DNA of 64,000 nt from Pseudoalteromonas citrea (GCF_000238375.3 NZ_AHBZ03000027.1:992001-1056000); one strand, 5' to 3'; shown: positions 35,445 through 45,811, numbered from the stretch's first letter. Made by a program: numbers and translations. The notes: generated by a model from the letters alone, not told the origin.

Positions 35445-36101
35445 TTACTCTGTAATTATTTCTTCAATTTCTTGGTTATTGATCACTAACGTATACGAGT
35501 TATTAAATGAAGCATTACAAAATTCTACAGGTTGACCGTTAAGCTTGAGGTCGGAGGTACAATTTTGCAGGGAGTGCCAACTGCTAACCGCGCCTTTGGC
35601 CACACTTAGTGGCTTATTATTAACGGTGATAGTTTGATCCACATTAGAGAGAAAGCGAAGGGCAAAGTGATCATCTTTATTGTTAGTTTGCTGTTTTAAT
35701 AGTGTGAGCTTTATATTCTCAACATTATCTTGCCAAGCAATGACATGATAATTTTGATCTGTTTCCACTTTATATTTCATTTGCTTGTGACGCCCTATAG
35801 AATTTAAAGACTTAGCGTAAAAACTGATTTGTCGATTGATATTGTGTTCGTGTTCAATACGCTTTGGAACAGCTGTTGTTGCTAGTGTAGTAACATAGTA
35901 TTTTTCATTCGCGACGTTTCTTTCATGCCCATTTAATTTTGTATTTGCGGTATGAAACTTAACTTCATATTGAGTGGCGTTAACGTAGTTGTAGTGGTTT
36001 TTGTTTAAGTCTGAGCCAAAGTTGGCTGTTTCTAAATCTTCAGATGAGCATGCCATTAAAACGCAGCCAGCAAGTGGTATTGAAAGGTGTGCAAATTTCA
36101 T
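35445..36101 (-). CDS. Hypothetical lipoprotein
   Basis: About 218 residues from ATG 36101 (an upstream ATG at 36116 would add five residues). VLMAC near residue 18 is a lipobox; the following SSED favours an outer-membrane or surface lipoprotein with Asp near +3/+4. The mature part contains mostly polar beta-rich sequence, ending with two cysteines (QNCTSDLKL and FCNASF) that may form a disulfide. I recognise no family. Confidence 0.65.
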   Translation of the reverse strand: MKFAHLSIPLAGCVLMACSSEDLETANFGSDLNKNHYNYVNATQYEVKFHTANTKLNGHERNVANEKYYVTTLATTAVPKRIEHEHNINRQISFYAKSLNSIGRHKQMKYKVETDQNYHVIAWQDNVENIKLTLLKQQTNNKDDHFALRFLSNVDQTITVNNKPLSVAKGAVSSWHSLQNCTSDLKLNGQPVEFCNASFNNSYTLVINNQEIEEIITE

Positions 36102-36252
36102 GTTGTATATATCCATTTAAATAGAATGAGGTGTGAACCCTTAGTTAACTCAGTGCTATTTTAATGGTTTCAAGTGTAAGTTCCGGTGACGATATGTATA
36201 AAATTGTAGTGTTATAAAGTGCGGTTGAAAGGCATAAATAGAGGCTTTTCAG

Positions 36253-36284
36253 AAAAAGTTCAGCATGCGTGCATACTGAACTTT
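36253..36284 (-). terminator. Intrinsic terminator for the subtilisin-like protease gene
   Basis: 9-bp stem (36255-36263 with 36276-36284), with a T-run on the minus strand (36257-36253), just after the stop of the S8 protease gene. Confidence 0.8.
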
Positions 36285-36304
36285 CGGAAATGGCTAAATA
36301 GTAG

Positions 36305-38161
36305 TTAGTATTGACCTACTAAACTGAGATTTGCGAAGGCTGAATAGCCTCTTAGCATAATATGGTAAGTGCCACCTTGACCTGAGTTTAGGCTACAGCT
36401 TTCACTGTTTCCATTTCTAAAAGGTCGGCAATCATAAGTGCTCGTTGTTGGTTTGCTACCTTTGCGAACGTATAAATCCGCATCACCACTGCCGCCAGAT
36501 GTTGTCACACTCAAATTAACGTTTGCTGGTACGTCTATAGTGTAAAATATCTCTTGGTTTTGTGACCCAGAGATATTGCTGATAGGCACACCATTATCTA
36601 AACAGTTACTGCCACATCCACCTTGAGAGTCAAATGTTGCTTTTAATGAAGCACCTGAATATTGGCTATATCCATGTAACAATACATACCAATCGCCCGC
36701 AGCTGGGTTGGCAAAACTACAAGACTCAGTGTTCCCTGTTTTATAAGGGCGGCAGTTATAATTGTTTAGGGTTGGCTGCTGACCAACTTGAACATACAAA
36801 TCAGCATCACCTGTTCCACCACTTAAATCAATCGCAAGGGATGTACTGCCTGCTGGTACAGAGATTTTATACATGGTTTCTGAGCCATTTGCAGCACTGG
36901 CGCTGACTGCTTGGCCGTTAGATAGCTCTATAGGTGGAGGAGGAGGTGGTGGTGGTGTTGATGTGCCAAGCGTGAATAGTAACTCATTTGGCGACCCTGA
37001 TTTAGCGTCCGACACTTTGTTTTTAGAGCTTCTTTGACTGAGTAGGCTGTCAATTTGCGAAGGACTTAGACTTGGATCTTGGTCAAGGTATAATGCAACC
37101 GCGCCTGCAACGTGGGGAGATGCCATTGACGTACCACTGATGGTATTGGTTGCTGAGTTTGAGTTATACCAAGCTGATTTTATGCTTGAACCCGGTGCAT
37201 AAATATCAAGGCAGTTACCGTAGTTGGAGAAACTTGAACGGCCATCACTGCTTGTGGTTGAACCAACCGTAATCGCATTGGCTGCGCGAGCAGGCGAATA
37301 ATTACAAGCGCTACTGTTGTCATTACCAGCGGCTACGACAAAGCTAATGCCAGATGCAACGGCATTGTTTACTGCGTCATCAGTGGCTTGTGATGCACCG
37401 CCACCTAAGCTCATGTTAGCAACAGAAGGGCCAGATGCGTTATTTTTCACCCAGTTTATACCTGCAATTACCCCTGAGTTTGATCCTGAGCCGTTACAAC
37501 CAAGCACACGTACACCAACCACATTGACATTTTTAGCGACACCGTAGCTGTTACCACCTACCGTACCAGCTACGTGTGTGCCATGACCATTACAGTCTGT
37601 GGCATTATTGTCATTGTCTATAAAATCATAACCATGACTGGCTCTATTACCAAATTCATTATGGCTGATCAGCACGCCAGTATCGATAACGTAGGCAGTG
37701 ACTCCACTCCCGTCATAATCATAATGGTAATTGGAGTTTAATGGTAAGTCAGTTTGGTCGACACGGTCTAAACCCCAAATTGCATTACCTTGGTCAGCTT
37801 TGCTATCAACAAGAGGTGTCACTGACACGATTTGGTCTTGTTCTATATATTTGACATTTGGGTTTGAAAGTAAGGTGTGGATCTGCTTTTTAGATGCGTC
37901 AACTAACACGCCGTTAAGTGCAGTACCAAACTCTCTTTCAACAGTGACATTATACTGGTTACTAAGAATTTTGGTTTGTTGTGCTATGTAAGCTGCTATC
38001 GCTTTTTTATCCGTTTTATCGATAATCTTTGGCGCATCAAAGACGACGATATATTTGTTATCGATGGCTTTAGCTTGGTCGACTTCTATCATTTGAGCGG
38101 CAAAAGCTTGGCTAGATATCCCAGTTAATATTGCTAGCGTTAATGAACTTAATTTACGCAT
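36305..38161 (-). CDS. Secreted subtilisin-like serine protease (S8) with two PPC domains
   Basis: 618 residues: signal peptide (about 1-21), inhibitor I9 propeptide (about 35-115), then a catalytic domain with Asp160 (VIDTGV), His193 (NGHGTHVAG) and Ser345 (GTSMASPH) and the AGNDN oxyanion Asn. A run of prolines at about residue 404-411 joins to two PPC domains (about 420-512 and 525-618) with repeated SGGxGDADLYV and Y-x-C-R-P motifs. The product is an extracellular alkaline-protease-like enzyme secreted by the type II route. This is the usual marine Alteromonadales architecture. The last PPC ends almost at the C terminus. Confidence 0.96.
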   Translation of the reverse strand: MRKLSSLTLAILTGISSQAFAAQMIEVDQAKAIDNKYIVVFDAPKIIDKTDKKAIAAYIAQQTKILSNQYNVTVEREFGTALNGVLVDASKKQIHTLLSNPNVKYIEQDQIVSVTPLVDSKADQGNAIWGLDRVDQTDLPLNSNYHYDYDGSGVTAYVIDTGVLISHNEFGNRASHGYDFIDNDNNATDCNGHGTHVAGTVGGNSYGVAKNVNVVGVRVLGCNGSGSNSGVIAGINWVKNNASGPSVANMSLGGGASQATDDAVNNAVASGISFVVAAGNDNSSACNYSPARAANAITVGSTTSSDGRSSFSNYGNCLDIYAPGSSIKSAWYNSNSATNTISGTSMASPHVAGAVALYLDQDPSLSPSQIDSLLSQRSSKNKVSDAKSGSPNELLFTLGTSTPPPPPPPPIELSNGQAVSASAANGSETMYKISVPAGSTSLAIDLSGGTGDADLYVQVGQQPTLNNYNCRPYKTGNTESCSFANPAAGDWYVLLHGYSQYSGASLKATFDSQGGCGSNCLDNGVPISNISGSQNQEIFYTIDVPANVNLSVTTSGGSGDADLYVRKGSKPTTSTYDCRPFRNGNSESCSLNSGQGGTYHIMLRGYSAFANLSLVGQY

Positions 38162-38491
38162 ATTATTTCCTTTACATGTTGTCGTGGTTAAAAAGTAAAC
38201 AAATTATTATCACGAATCGAAAATAAAACAAACATATGATTAACTTAAATGTAACTTTTGTGGTGCTTTTTGTATCTCTATCTTTACACTTTTTCTTTTG
38301 TGCCTTTTTAGGGGGCGTTTTTATGAATATACCCAAGCTAAAATTGCTGCGACATTTTTCTGAACTGTTTAAATTTAAACTTGAATATGTTTGGGAAACT
38401 CCTTAATATTACTTTAAGTAATTAGTTATTCCTTTTTGTTATATGGGTGAGAGTCTATATAAATTTAGTGTTTAAAAAGTAAGGCCTGATC
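38162..38491. promoter_or_regulatory. Divergent promoter region, 330 bases, with perfect 14-bp palindrome
   Basis: It separates the S8 protease (minus) and the sulfur enzyme fusion (plus), so both promoters are here. The sequence GTTTAAATTTAAAC at 38367-38380 is a perfect palindrome and may be a regulator site. A 27-codon ORF (38323-38406) overlaps it but lacks a convincing SD, so I did not annotate it as a gene. No terminator is visible. Confidence 0.4.
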
Positions 38492-40771
38492 ATGGATAAC
38501 CCTGAAGTACTGAAACAAATCTACTTAGATGCCAATGCCACTACCCCTGTATTATCTAGTGCAGCAGCAGCTGCGATGGAAACAATGGAGACCATGTTTG
38601 GTAATCCAAGTAGTAGTCATACCAGTGGTCTACAAGCGAAGCAGATTATGGATCAGGCCAGATGCAAAGCCATTCAAGTATTAGGCGCAGGTACTGGGCA
38701 AGTTATTTTCACCAGTGGTGCCACTGAAGGCATTCAAACCGGCATTTTATCTGCACTATATGCTGCTAAAGCAAAGATGAAAGCGGGGCAAAGTTATTCA
38801 ATTTTATACGGCGCGACTGAGCACAAAGCGGTACCTGAATCTCTCAAACATTGGAATCGTATTTTAGAAGTTAATGCGACCATTAAAGCTATCCCAGTAG
38901 ATGTACAGGGTAAACTTGATATGGAGTACATTGCTAATGAAGTCCCTGATGCACTCATGATTTGTACCATGGCTGTCAATAATGAGACTGGTGTCTACCA
39001 AGATTTATCACTCCTTGAACAGACAATTCGTACTCATAACTCTGACGTTTATTGGATGGTCGATTGTGTACAGGCATTAGGAAAAACTCACTTAGGGTTA
39101 GCCGATACGACGATTGACTATGCCCCGTTTAGTGGTCACAAATTATATGGCCCTAAAGGTATTGGGTTTGTATATATTCGAGAAGGGGCCCCTTTTACGC
39201 CCTTTATAGCAGGCGGCGGCCAAGAAAGCGGATTACGTTCAGGTACTGAAAATTTACCAGGGCTTGCAGCATTGAACGTTATTTTTGATGAGCTACTAGG
39301 GCAAGGTAGCGACGTATTTTCTTCGACGAAGGTGTTAAGTGAGTTACGCGCTCAATTGTCAACAGCGCTAAAAACGGCTTTTCCGACAGTGGTATTTAAT
39401 CATAACTTTGACAATAGTGTTCCCACCACATTAAATTTCTCGATCCCAGGTTTTACATCGAAAGAAATTATGGACTTATTTGATGCGGCAAATATGCGTG
39501 TAAGCTCCGGTTCTGCATGTAGCTCAAAAGTAACCCGTAGCTTTGTATTAGATGCGATGGGATTAGAGCCTTGGCGCAGTGAATCAGCCATTAGAATGTC
39601 ATTTGGTCCAGCGGTTACGCAGCAACAAATCACTGAAGCATGTGACAGAATACAGCACTGTGCGCACGCTTTAGGGCATAGTTGTTTGGTGAGTATGGAT
39701 GGGGTAACTAATGAGCGAGAAGAGCTTGATGGGTTATTACAACTTAAAGTCGGTGGCAGCTGCTGCTGGGTATATGCTGATAAGCAAAGTGGTAAAGCGG
39801 TTGTTATTGACCCCTTAGTTGAGGTTCAGGAGCGATTACTCACGATACTTGAATGCCAAAAACTATCCTTAGTTGCGGCTATAGATACACATGGCCACGC
39901 AGACCATACTTCGGGTAGAGTTGGTTTAGTGCAAGCACACCTTAGTGAGCAGGCGTGCGATCCACTAGGGTGGCCAATACAGTGCGATCGTATCGAAATA
40001 AATAAAAATGTATTTAGTTTTATTGAACTAGGTGAGCACTGTTTAGTAAAAGTGAGCACCCCAGGTCATACAGCGGATAGCATTTCTCTTTTACTCTGTG
40101 ATAAGTCTCAATTGCTCAAAGAAAAGTTTGTCCCGGAGTTTACATTTTGTGGTGATTTGATCTTGATGGGCAGTGTAGGAAGAACAAATTTTTCAACGAG
40201 TGATGCCGCGGCGATGTATTGTAGCCTCAGAAACCTTGCTAAAATCACAAATAAACAAGGCGTATTGTGCCCAAGCCATGACTATCACAATGAGTTTGTA
40301 ACCACTTTTGATGCAGAGATGAATCGCAATACATTGTTAGAGCAGGCTATTGAAGGCAGGATATCGTCTGCCAATTTTATTAAAGCAAAGACGTCGTTAG
40401 ATTTACATATTGATGATGAACAAGGTGCTGAAATCATGTGTGGCGCCTTTGTGGAGTCTTGTCAAAAAGTACAAGTGAGTGAGTACGATAGTGTGGCGCT
40501 TACAGAGCATATAGAGCAACATAGCGATGCCACTCTCATTGATATTCGAGAGCCTCATGAGTATGCACTCAACCATGACCAATATTTTTCAAAAAATGTG
40601 CCTCTGACGCGTTTAGCTAACTTTATTGCGCAGCAGCATAACAATATGGATCAAGAGCTTATTTTAGTATGCCGTAGTGGCAGCCGCTCTCATATAGCGG
40701 CGAATGCGTTAGCACGATTAGGTTTTAAGCATGTTGGACATCTAAAAGGCGGCTATGCTTTGAGCCATTAA
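38492..40771 (+). CDS. Three-domain fusion: cysteine desulfurase, persulfide-dioxygenase-like MBL domain, rhodanese
   Basis: A single 759-residue polypeptide. Residues ~8-390 are a class V aminotransferase/cysteine desulfurase with PLP-binding Lys217 (SGHKLYGPKG) and active-loop Cys343 (SSGSACSS), as in IscS/NifS. Residues ~410-630 are a metallo-beta-lactamase domain of the ETHE1/persulfide dioxygenase type: DTHGHADH (His467, His469, Asp471, His472), STPGHTADS, CGDLIL and PSHDYH supply iron ligands. Residues ~670-759 are a rhodanese with Cys727 in CRSGSR. Chemically the chain would take sulfur from cysteine, carry it as persulfide and oxidise or transfer it. The lower region is soluble and cytoplasmic. 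It stands alone with its own promoter region. Confidence 0.9.
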   Translation: MDNPEVLKQIYLDANATTPVLSSAAAAAMETMETMFGNPSSSHTSGLQAKQIMDQARCKAIQVLGAGTGQVIFTSGATEGIQTGILSALYAAKAKMKAGQSYSILYGATEHKAVPESLKHWNRILEVNATIKAIPVDVQGKLDMEYIANEVPDALMICTMAVNNETGVYQDLSLLEQTIRTHNSDVYWMVDCVQALGKTHLGLADTTIDYAPFSGHKLYGPKGIGFVYIREGAPFTPFIAGGGQESGLRSGTENLPGLAALNVIFDELLGQGSDVFSSTKVLSELRAQLSTALKTAFPTVVFNHNFDNSVPTTLNFSIPGFTSKEIMDLFDAANMRVSSGSACSSKVTRSFVLDAMGLEPWRSESAIRMSFGPAVTQQQITEACDRIQHCAHALGHSCLVSMDGVTNEREELDGLLQLKVGGSCCWVYADKQSGKAVVIDPLVEVQERLLTILECQKLSLVAAIDTHGHADHTSGRVGLVQAHLSEQACDPLGWPIQCDRIEINKNVFSFIELGEHCLVKVSTPGHTADSISLLLCDKSQLLKEKFVPEFTFCGDLILMGSVGRTNFSTSDAAAMYCSLRNLAKITNKQGVLCPSHDYHNEFVTTFDAEMNRNTLLEQAIEGRISSANFIKAKTSLDLHIDDEQGAEIMCGAFVESCQKVQVSEYDSVALTEHIEQHSDATLIDIREPHEYALNHDQYFSKNVPLTRLANFIAQQHNNMDQELILVCRSGSRSHIAANALARLGFKHVGHLKGGYALSH

Positions 40772-40791
40772 TCGGTGTTTAATATTTAATG

Positions 40792-40830
40792 TCGAGCCAA
40801 AACTTGATGTGTTTGGGCTCGATAAATTTT
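40792..40830 (+). terminator. Stem-loop terminator candidate
   Basis: TCGAGCC at 40792-40798 pairs with GGCTCGA at 40816-40822, extended by AAAC/GTTT inside the loop. Only a short T-run follows, so it is a moderate candidate terminator for the fusion gene. Confidence 0.5.
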
Positions 40831-40860
40831 CTTACTGAGAATAAGCGGTAGGTTACTTTA

Positions 40861-41271
40861 CTATTGGTTATTTTCAGTCGCTTTCGAACGGTTCAGTAAG
40901 TAGTCCCAATGGATTGGGCTTAACTCAAATACCTTATCACTATTAATATACGTTGAATTACAGACATCACGTTGCCCACTAACACGCACTGGCAATTGTT
41001 CCGTATATGAGCGCATTACTAAGTTATACTGTTGTTGAAATACCGGAGATTGAGGGTTTAATTCCCAAGTTACTGTCGTGCCCTCACTCAGGCAATTAGC
41101 AAATGTAGAGCCTTCATTATCAACTTCTAAGCGAAAATATATTGAGTGGTCGCCGTCTGAGTTACCTGAACGAGTATGTACTTCCCCCACAACTCCTGTT
41201 AAATCATTCATGGCATTAGCTGAAAATGTGGATATCGCTAACAATGCCATTGAGTATAATTTAAGACGCAT
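40861..41271 (-). CDS. Small exported hypothetical protein
   Basis: 136 residues with a signal peptide (MRLKLYSMALLAISTFSANA). The mature part has a beta-rich pattern with two cysteines (ANCLSEG and DVCNST) likely to form a disulfide, and WELNPQSPVFQQQYNLVMRSY. I recognise no family. The SD AAAGGAAT precedes the ATG. It faces the sulfur-fusion gene tail to tail. Confidence 0.6.
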   Translation of the reverse strand: MRLKLYSMALLAISTFSANAMNDLTGVVGEVHTRSGNSDGDHSIYFRLEVDNEGSTFANCLSEGTTVTWELNPQSPVFQQQYNLVMRSYTEQLPVRVSGQRDVCNSTYINSDKVFELSPIHWDYLLNRSKATENNQ

Positions 41272-41585
41272 TATTATTCCTTTTTATTATTATATGACTG
41301 ATTTTAAGTAGTGTACTAAATTAAAACTAGTCTGTAGAGCGTTAGTAAGGAAAATGATAATTTCATTTAATAATATCAAGTTTCCTCTCACCCTAAAAAG
41401 CCATCATCTGGAATGTATTATGTTTGTTATTGATTTATGAAGTATTAATTTACCATTTTTTGGGTTTTTACTTTTTAAAAAGCAAGCTCTTAACCCTTTA
41501 TAATACTGCTGGACTAAATTGTTGTATTGTCGGTATTCGTGGTCCACACTTTACAGTGTTTACTAGGCTCTTCTTGATACCTGAA
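41272..41585. other. Intergenic region, 314 bases
   Basis: AT-rich spacer between the divergent exported protein gene and the DUF1289 gene. A 28-codon ORF (41354-41440) with AAGGA close to its ATG occurs but looks random. I see no RNA gene or terminator. Confidence 0.4.
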
Positions 41586-41792
41586 ATGACTTTTTCTAAA
41601 CCAAATAGAATAGACACCCACATGCCAACGGTTGAGCAGCCATGTATTCGTCATTGCTGCTTAGATAGTAATGATAGATGTATGGGGTGTTTTAGAACGC
41701 TGCATGAAATATTGTCATGGCATACATATAGTGACGGAGAAAAAGAAATCGTAATAGACAAGTGCAGGAGTCGTAAAAAGGGCGCAAAATAA
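41586..41792 (+). CDS. DUF1289-family protein
   Basis: About 68 residues from ATG 41586 (ATG 41622 is an alternative that begins just before the conserved part). The segment PCIRHCCLDSNDRCMGCFRT with the four-cysteine pattern C-x3-C-x7-C-x2-C and EILSW is the DUF1289 signature; these small proteins probably bind a metal or FeS centre. Function unknown. The longer ORF frame from 41424 has no start features and is not used. Confidence 0.75.
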   Translation: MTFSKPNRIDTHMPTVEQPCIRHCCLDSNDRCMGCFRTLHEILSWHTYSDGEKEIVIDKCRSRKKGAK

Positions 41793-41863
41793 CCTTTGTG
41801 TTCATTTGTTTATAAGCAAACTCAAAACATCAGTTAGACTGAGCCTCATTAGGGTTAAATAAA

Positions 41864-43747
41864 TTATAGAGTAAACTTAGACAATAAGCCTTCTTGTTCG
41901 TGAGCATGATTTGCCAGCTTACCACTTGCCGTGAACTGTTTATCTGCAAAACTACCGACCTCCACGCTGATGTCATTTATATGGCTGGTATTTTTATTGA
42001 TTTCTTCAATGACCACGCTTTGCTCTTCAATGGCCGTGGCAATTTGAATATTTCTGTCCATTATTTCTTTTACTGACTCAGATATATCACTTAGCATTAA
42101 TGTAGCTTGCTCTGTTTGCTCTACACAGGATTGAGTTTTATCTCTACTTGAGCCCATCGCATTTTGCACTTGGCTTGAAGAAACTTGAATTTGACCAATC
42201 ATAGATTTGATTTCTGTTGTGGATTCTTGGGTTTTTGATGCCAGAGAGCGAACCTCATCAGCTACGACAGCAAAGCCCCTTCCTTGCTCACCGGCTCGGG
42301 CCGCTTCTATTGCGGCATTCAGTGCCAGCAAGTTTGTTTGCTCAGCAATACCATTAATGACAGACAAAATATTTTCAATACTTTTACTGTATTCGGCCAA
42401 TTGTGTACTTAACTCATGTGATTTTGATATTTCATCAGCTAAGTCAGTAATATGTGAGCGAGCGAGGTTAAATACATCTTGGCCTTGTTCTGTTTTATCG
42501 TTCACCTGAGTAATTGATGTGGCAGCTTGTTGAGCGCTACTGGCGATTTCAGAGGAGGTGGTGCTCATTTGATGCATTGCAGTTGCTAGGCTTTCGATTA
42601 AACTGACCTGTTGATCTAATTGCTGAGTCGATTGTGTTGATAGCTCTTTGGCTTCATCACTGCTGCTTACGACCAAATCCGCGCGATCTTTAACACTTTT
42701 GACCAGTTGCTGGAGTGACTCTAAAAAGCGGTTAAATTGTCGAGCGACTGTGCCACATTCATCTTTATTTACAATCTCTAACCTGCGGGTTAAATCTCCC
42801 CCACCACTTGCCATCGTTGTAATAGTTTGTTCTAAATCTCGTAATGGTTTAAGCAAATGAATAGCGAGGCTTCTCATCAATATCGCGCCAAATAAAATTG
42901 CGAGTACGGCTATGACAAAAGAGTTTATGGTGATGTCAGTTAAGGTGCTATACACAAGTGATTTATCCATTAACACTGCTAGGTACCAATTTGTACCGAA
43001 TGCGTTTTGTAGTTCGTGCAGATAAAATATCTTTTGCCCATCCTTGGTATCAATTTCGATTAGTTCGTCGACATTATTGGTCGTTAGACCTGGATACAAA
43101 CTACTGACTTTTTTCCCATTATAGTCGTTTTCTTGATGCGAAATTATAGTGCCATTTTTGTCTACGATAAAAGCATAGCCAGTATTATCAAAGTTTACGG
43201 CATTCACACTTTTTGCAATCGTATCTAAACTCAAGTCACCCCCGATCACACCAGAAAAGCCACTGGCTGTGTTGATAGGAGACACCACAGAAAGTAACAA
43301 ATCTCCAGTCGCTGCATCGGTATATGGGCTTGTAAATACGGTTGCTCCTTTGTCCCTAGCAAGCTGATACCAAGGGCGCTGTTTAAAATCGACACCTGGC
43401 GGATTTTGTCGATTGGGATTGTTTGACCGTAAACCTATTTCCGTTTCTAAAGTACCGAACGCGAGTAAAAAAGCATTGCTGAAATAGGGGGTGTTGAGTG
43501 TGTTTTGAAACTTGTCAGGGCTAAAGTCTTGCTCTAGCTGACTTTTCACAACATCAATTTGATTTGCCTTTGACGCAAGCCAGTTATCGATACTAATCGA
43601 CAACAAAGCAGCATTGTCAGTCACATAAGCCCGAGTTTTATTTTTCATCGAATCGCTAACAAACCAATAAGTGGACAGGGTTGTCACGCAAATGATGATT
43701 AAAATTACGAGCGCAGAAGCAACGGAAAACTTAGTACGGATTTTCAT
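41864..43747 (-). CDS. Methyl-accepting chemotaxis protein with dCache sensor
   Basis: 627 residues: TM1 at about 10-30, a periplasmic double-Cache sensor (about 40-270, with [16 protein letters not shown] and [15 protein letters not shown]), TM2 at about 280-300, HAMP, and the cytoplasmic signalling domain whose hairpin tip [31 protein letters not shown] is diagnostic. The dCache fold often binds amino acids or other small ligands; the ligand is not readable. The C-terminal end shows no NWETF-type tail. It is divergent from the porin/SBP pair. Confidence 0.95.
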   Translation of the reverse strand: MKIRTKFSVASALVILIIICVTTLSTYWFVSDSMKNKTRAYVTDNAALLSISIDNWLASKANQIDVVKSQLEQDFSPDKFQNTLNTPYFSNAFLLAFGTLETEIGLRSNNPNRQNPPGVDFKQRPWYQLARDKGATVFTSPYTDAATGDLLLSVVSPINTASGFSGVIGGDLSLDTIAKSVNAVNFDNTGYAFIVDKNGTIISHQENDYNGKKVSSLYPGLTTNNVDELIEIDTKDGQKIFYLHELQNAFGTNWYLAVLMDKSLVYSTLTDITINSFVIAVLAILFGAILMRSLAIHLLKPLRDLEQTITTMASGGGDLTRRLEIVNKDECGTVARQFNRFLESLQQLVKSVKDRADLVVSSSDEAKELSTQSTQQLDQQVSLIESLATAMHQMSTTSSEIASSAQQAATSITQVNDKTEQGQDVFNLARSHITDLADEISKSHELSTQLAEYSKSIENILSVINGIAEQTNLLALNAAIEAARAGEQGRGFAVVADEVRSLASKTQESTTEIKSMIGQIQVSSSQVQNAMGSSRDKTQSCVEQTEQATLMLSDISESVKEIMDRNIQIATAIEEQSVVIEEINKNTSHINDISVEVGSFADKQFTASGKLANHAHEQEGLLSKFTL

Positions 43748-43835
43748 TATAATTTCTACCGCTAGTTAAAAAACACTCAATTATCTAAAGTGTTGACTAT
43801 AATTTTGTTATTCGCAACCCTAAAGTGTGAACAAT

Positions 43836-45005
43836 ATGAAAACTCTCAAACGTTCAATCCTGACTTCTAGCCTATTTTCAATGGTGTGTATTAGCTCACC
43901 TTGTTTAGCCGCTGAGCCTGTAACCATGGCCGATATCCGTGCGTTAGAGGCTCAATTAGCCGAATTAAAAGCTCGTCTTATTTCGCAAGAAAAATCTAAC
44001 AAGCCGGTGAAAATGTCACCGGGTCAACCACAGTCTCAACGAAATAAAGTTGAAAGGCATAAAGCCCAGCCTGAGCCAGCCTTGCAAAAAAGTATGCGCG
44101 CTTATGCAACCGTGCGTCCAACCCTCGGCATATTAGATGAGCAGGGTACCAGCAATATTGATGTAAGAGATGCTTTGTCACATGCTGGAATACAAGCGAT
44201 GTATGAGTTCCAACCGGGCTGGACAGCAGAGCTACATGGAGAATGGAGTATCGATTTAGCAAACGAAGGCAACTTTGGCCGTTCGCGCCGAGCTTACACA
44301 GCACTTGATACGCCTTTTGGACGATTCGGTATTGGCAAGCAGCGACCTGCCCAGTATTTGTTTATTGCCGAGTACGTCGACATCTTTAACCATGGTGCCA
44401 GTCCATTTGCCTATGACCCTGAAAGCATCTTCTTTGTTGATAACCTAGTGACATATCGATACAAAACAGGCCCACTTACATTCATAGCTGTTGGGAAGTT
44501 TGACGGGGAGGATGGGGATAACCAGGCAGATCTAATTAATACAGGTCTAAGTTACGACAACAACGGCTTACATGCTGCTGTCACATATCAACACCATACT
44601 GATTATGAGCAAGAGCAGCTTTTGGGCGATAGTACGCTGTGGTCGGGTGCACTAGCGTATCAGTTTAATAATGGGTTTTACGCTGCTGTTGCCTATCAAG
44701 GTAAAGAGTATGATTATTTAAATGGTGATCGTGACGGCCACACTTTTGATTTATCGGTAGCTTACCAACTATCACAACATTACAAGGTTAAAATGGGGTA
44801 TTTTGATTTTGATGATGGTTACAGCCAGCCAGATCCACTTAATCAGAGCTTTGACGGTTATAATTTAACGTTAGAGTGGTTACCTGTAGACTCCTTACGA
44901 TTACACATAGAGTATTTAATGAAATCATTCGAAAGCAGGGACGATTTTGATTCTATTTCTATAGGGTTTAGATATGACTTTAGCACTAAATGGCAGTATG
45001 AGTAA
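43836..45005 (+). CDS. Gram-negative porin with N-terminal coiled coil
   Basis: About 389 residues from ATG 43836 (an upstream GTG at 43827 gives three more residues). Signal peptide (about 1-26, cleavage near CLA/AEP), then a coiled coil (DIRALEAQLAELKARLISQE) like those that trimerise certain porins, then a 16-strand-like beta barrel with repeated aromatic-girdle strands such as WTAELHGEWSI, LTYRYKTG and YDFSTKW ending in Tyr/Glu. It passes small solutes across the outer membrane. The next gene begins two bases after its stop. Confidence 0.8.
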   Translation: MKTLKRSILTSSLFSMVCISSPCLAAEPVTMADIRALEAQLAELKARLISQEKSNKPVKMSPGQPQSQRNKVERHKAQPEPALQKSMRAYATVRPTLGILDEQGTSNIDVRDALSHAGIQAMYEFQPGWTAELHGEWSIDLANEGNFGRSRRAYTALDTPFGRFGIGKQRPAQYLFIAEYVDIFNHGASPFAYDPESIFFVDNLVTYRYKTGPLTFIAVGKFDGEDGDNQADLINTGLSYDNNGLHAAVTYQHHTDYEQEQLLGDSTLWSGALAYQFNNGFYAAVAYQGKEYDYLNGDRDGHTFDLSVAYQLSQHYKVKMGYFDFDDGYSQPDPLNQSFDGYNLTLEWLPVDSLRLHIEYLMKSFESRDDFDSISIGFRYDFSTKWQYE

Positions 45006-45007
45006 TT

Positions 45008-45811
45008 ATGGCTAGGGCGATGCTGTATGTTTCTGCTTTTTTATTGTTACTTTTTAACTCGTTCGTCTTTGGTCAAGTTGACAAAAACCGACATCTACAA
45101 AAAGTCACAATCTTAGTTGACGACAGTTATCCTCCTTACTCATACCTTAGCGATGGTAACTTATATGGTATTTATGTAGATTTAGTAAAGCAAGCTGCAT
45201 ATTTACTAAGAAACACCTATAAAATTGACTTACAGCCAGTACCGTGGAAAAGAGGAGTCGCGGCTTTGGAGCAAGGGGAGGCATTTGCATTGATGCCTCC
45301 CTATATTCACATGAAAAAGAGGCCTTTTATTTGGCCATACTCTGTCGCGCTGCAAGAGGAGGTTGTTGTAGCGTTTTGCAATAAAGGCTTTACTTTAATT
45401 GATGTTCTTTCAAGGGCAAGCACTGATCTCCCGATAAATGTTGGCTTAAATGCGGGGTTTATGATTTTAGATGAGGCACTGATGGAAGCGCAAAAACGGG
45501 GTAAAATAAAAATATGGGAAAATAAAAATACCAAAGCCAATATTATGAAACTGGGGAAAAAGCGTATCGATTGTTATATTAATGATCGCCTATCTACATT
45601 GATAGGCATAAATAATATGGAACGCGCTCACCCTGAAATTGATACTACAAATTTTGTAGAAGATAAAACAATATTACGACGTACTGCACACATAGGGTAT
45701 TTGAGAGAGGCAAGTATTAAATTCCCATTTAAAAATGACTTTATTAATAAAATGGACGGCGCGCTGTCAACAATACTAGAAAGGCAAGAAGATGGTGTAG
45801 GAACAGACTGA
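45008..45811 (+). CDS. Periplasmic substrate-binding protein (SBP_bac_3-like)
   Basis: 267 residues, signal peptide (residues 1-22, VFG/QVD), then the binding-protein domain: ILVDDSYPPYSYLSDGNLYGIYVDLVKQAAYLL and VPWKRGVAALEQGEAFALMPPYIHMKKRPFIWPY, typical of the family 3 proteins used for amino acids and also found alone as sensor-linked proteins. No permease or ATPase is nearby, so it may serve a signalling role rather than transport. It is coupled to the porin gene (2-base gap) and lies near the chemoreceptor. Confidence 0.82.
   Translation: MARAMLYVSAFLLLLFNSFVFGQVDKNRHLQKVTILVDDSYPPYSYLSDGNLYGIYVDLVKQAAYLLRNTYKIDLQPVPWKRGVAALEQGEAFALMPPYIHMKKRPFIWPYSVALQEEVVVAFCNKGFTLIDVLSRASTDLPINVGLNAGFMILDEALMEAQKRGKIKIWENKNTKANIMKLGKKRIDCYINDRLSTLIGINNMERAHPEIDTTNFVEDKTILRRTAHIGYLREASIKFPFKNDFINKMDGALSTILERQEDGVGTD

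Noticed and set aside
38323-38406. 27-codon ORF in the divergent promoter region
   Set aside because: No convincing ribosome binding site and it overlaps a palindrome; not enough to call a gene.
41354-41440. 28-codon ORF after AAGGA
   Set aside because: SD too near the ATG and no sign of conservation or motif.
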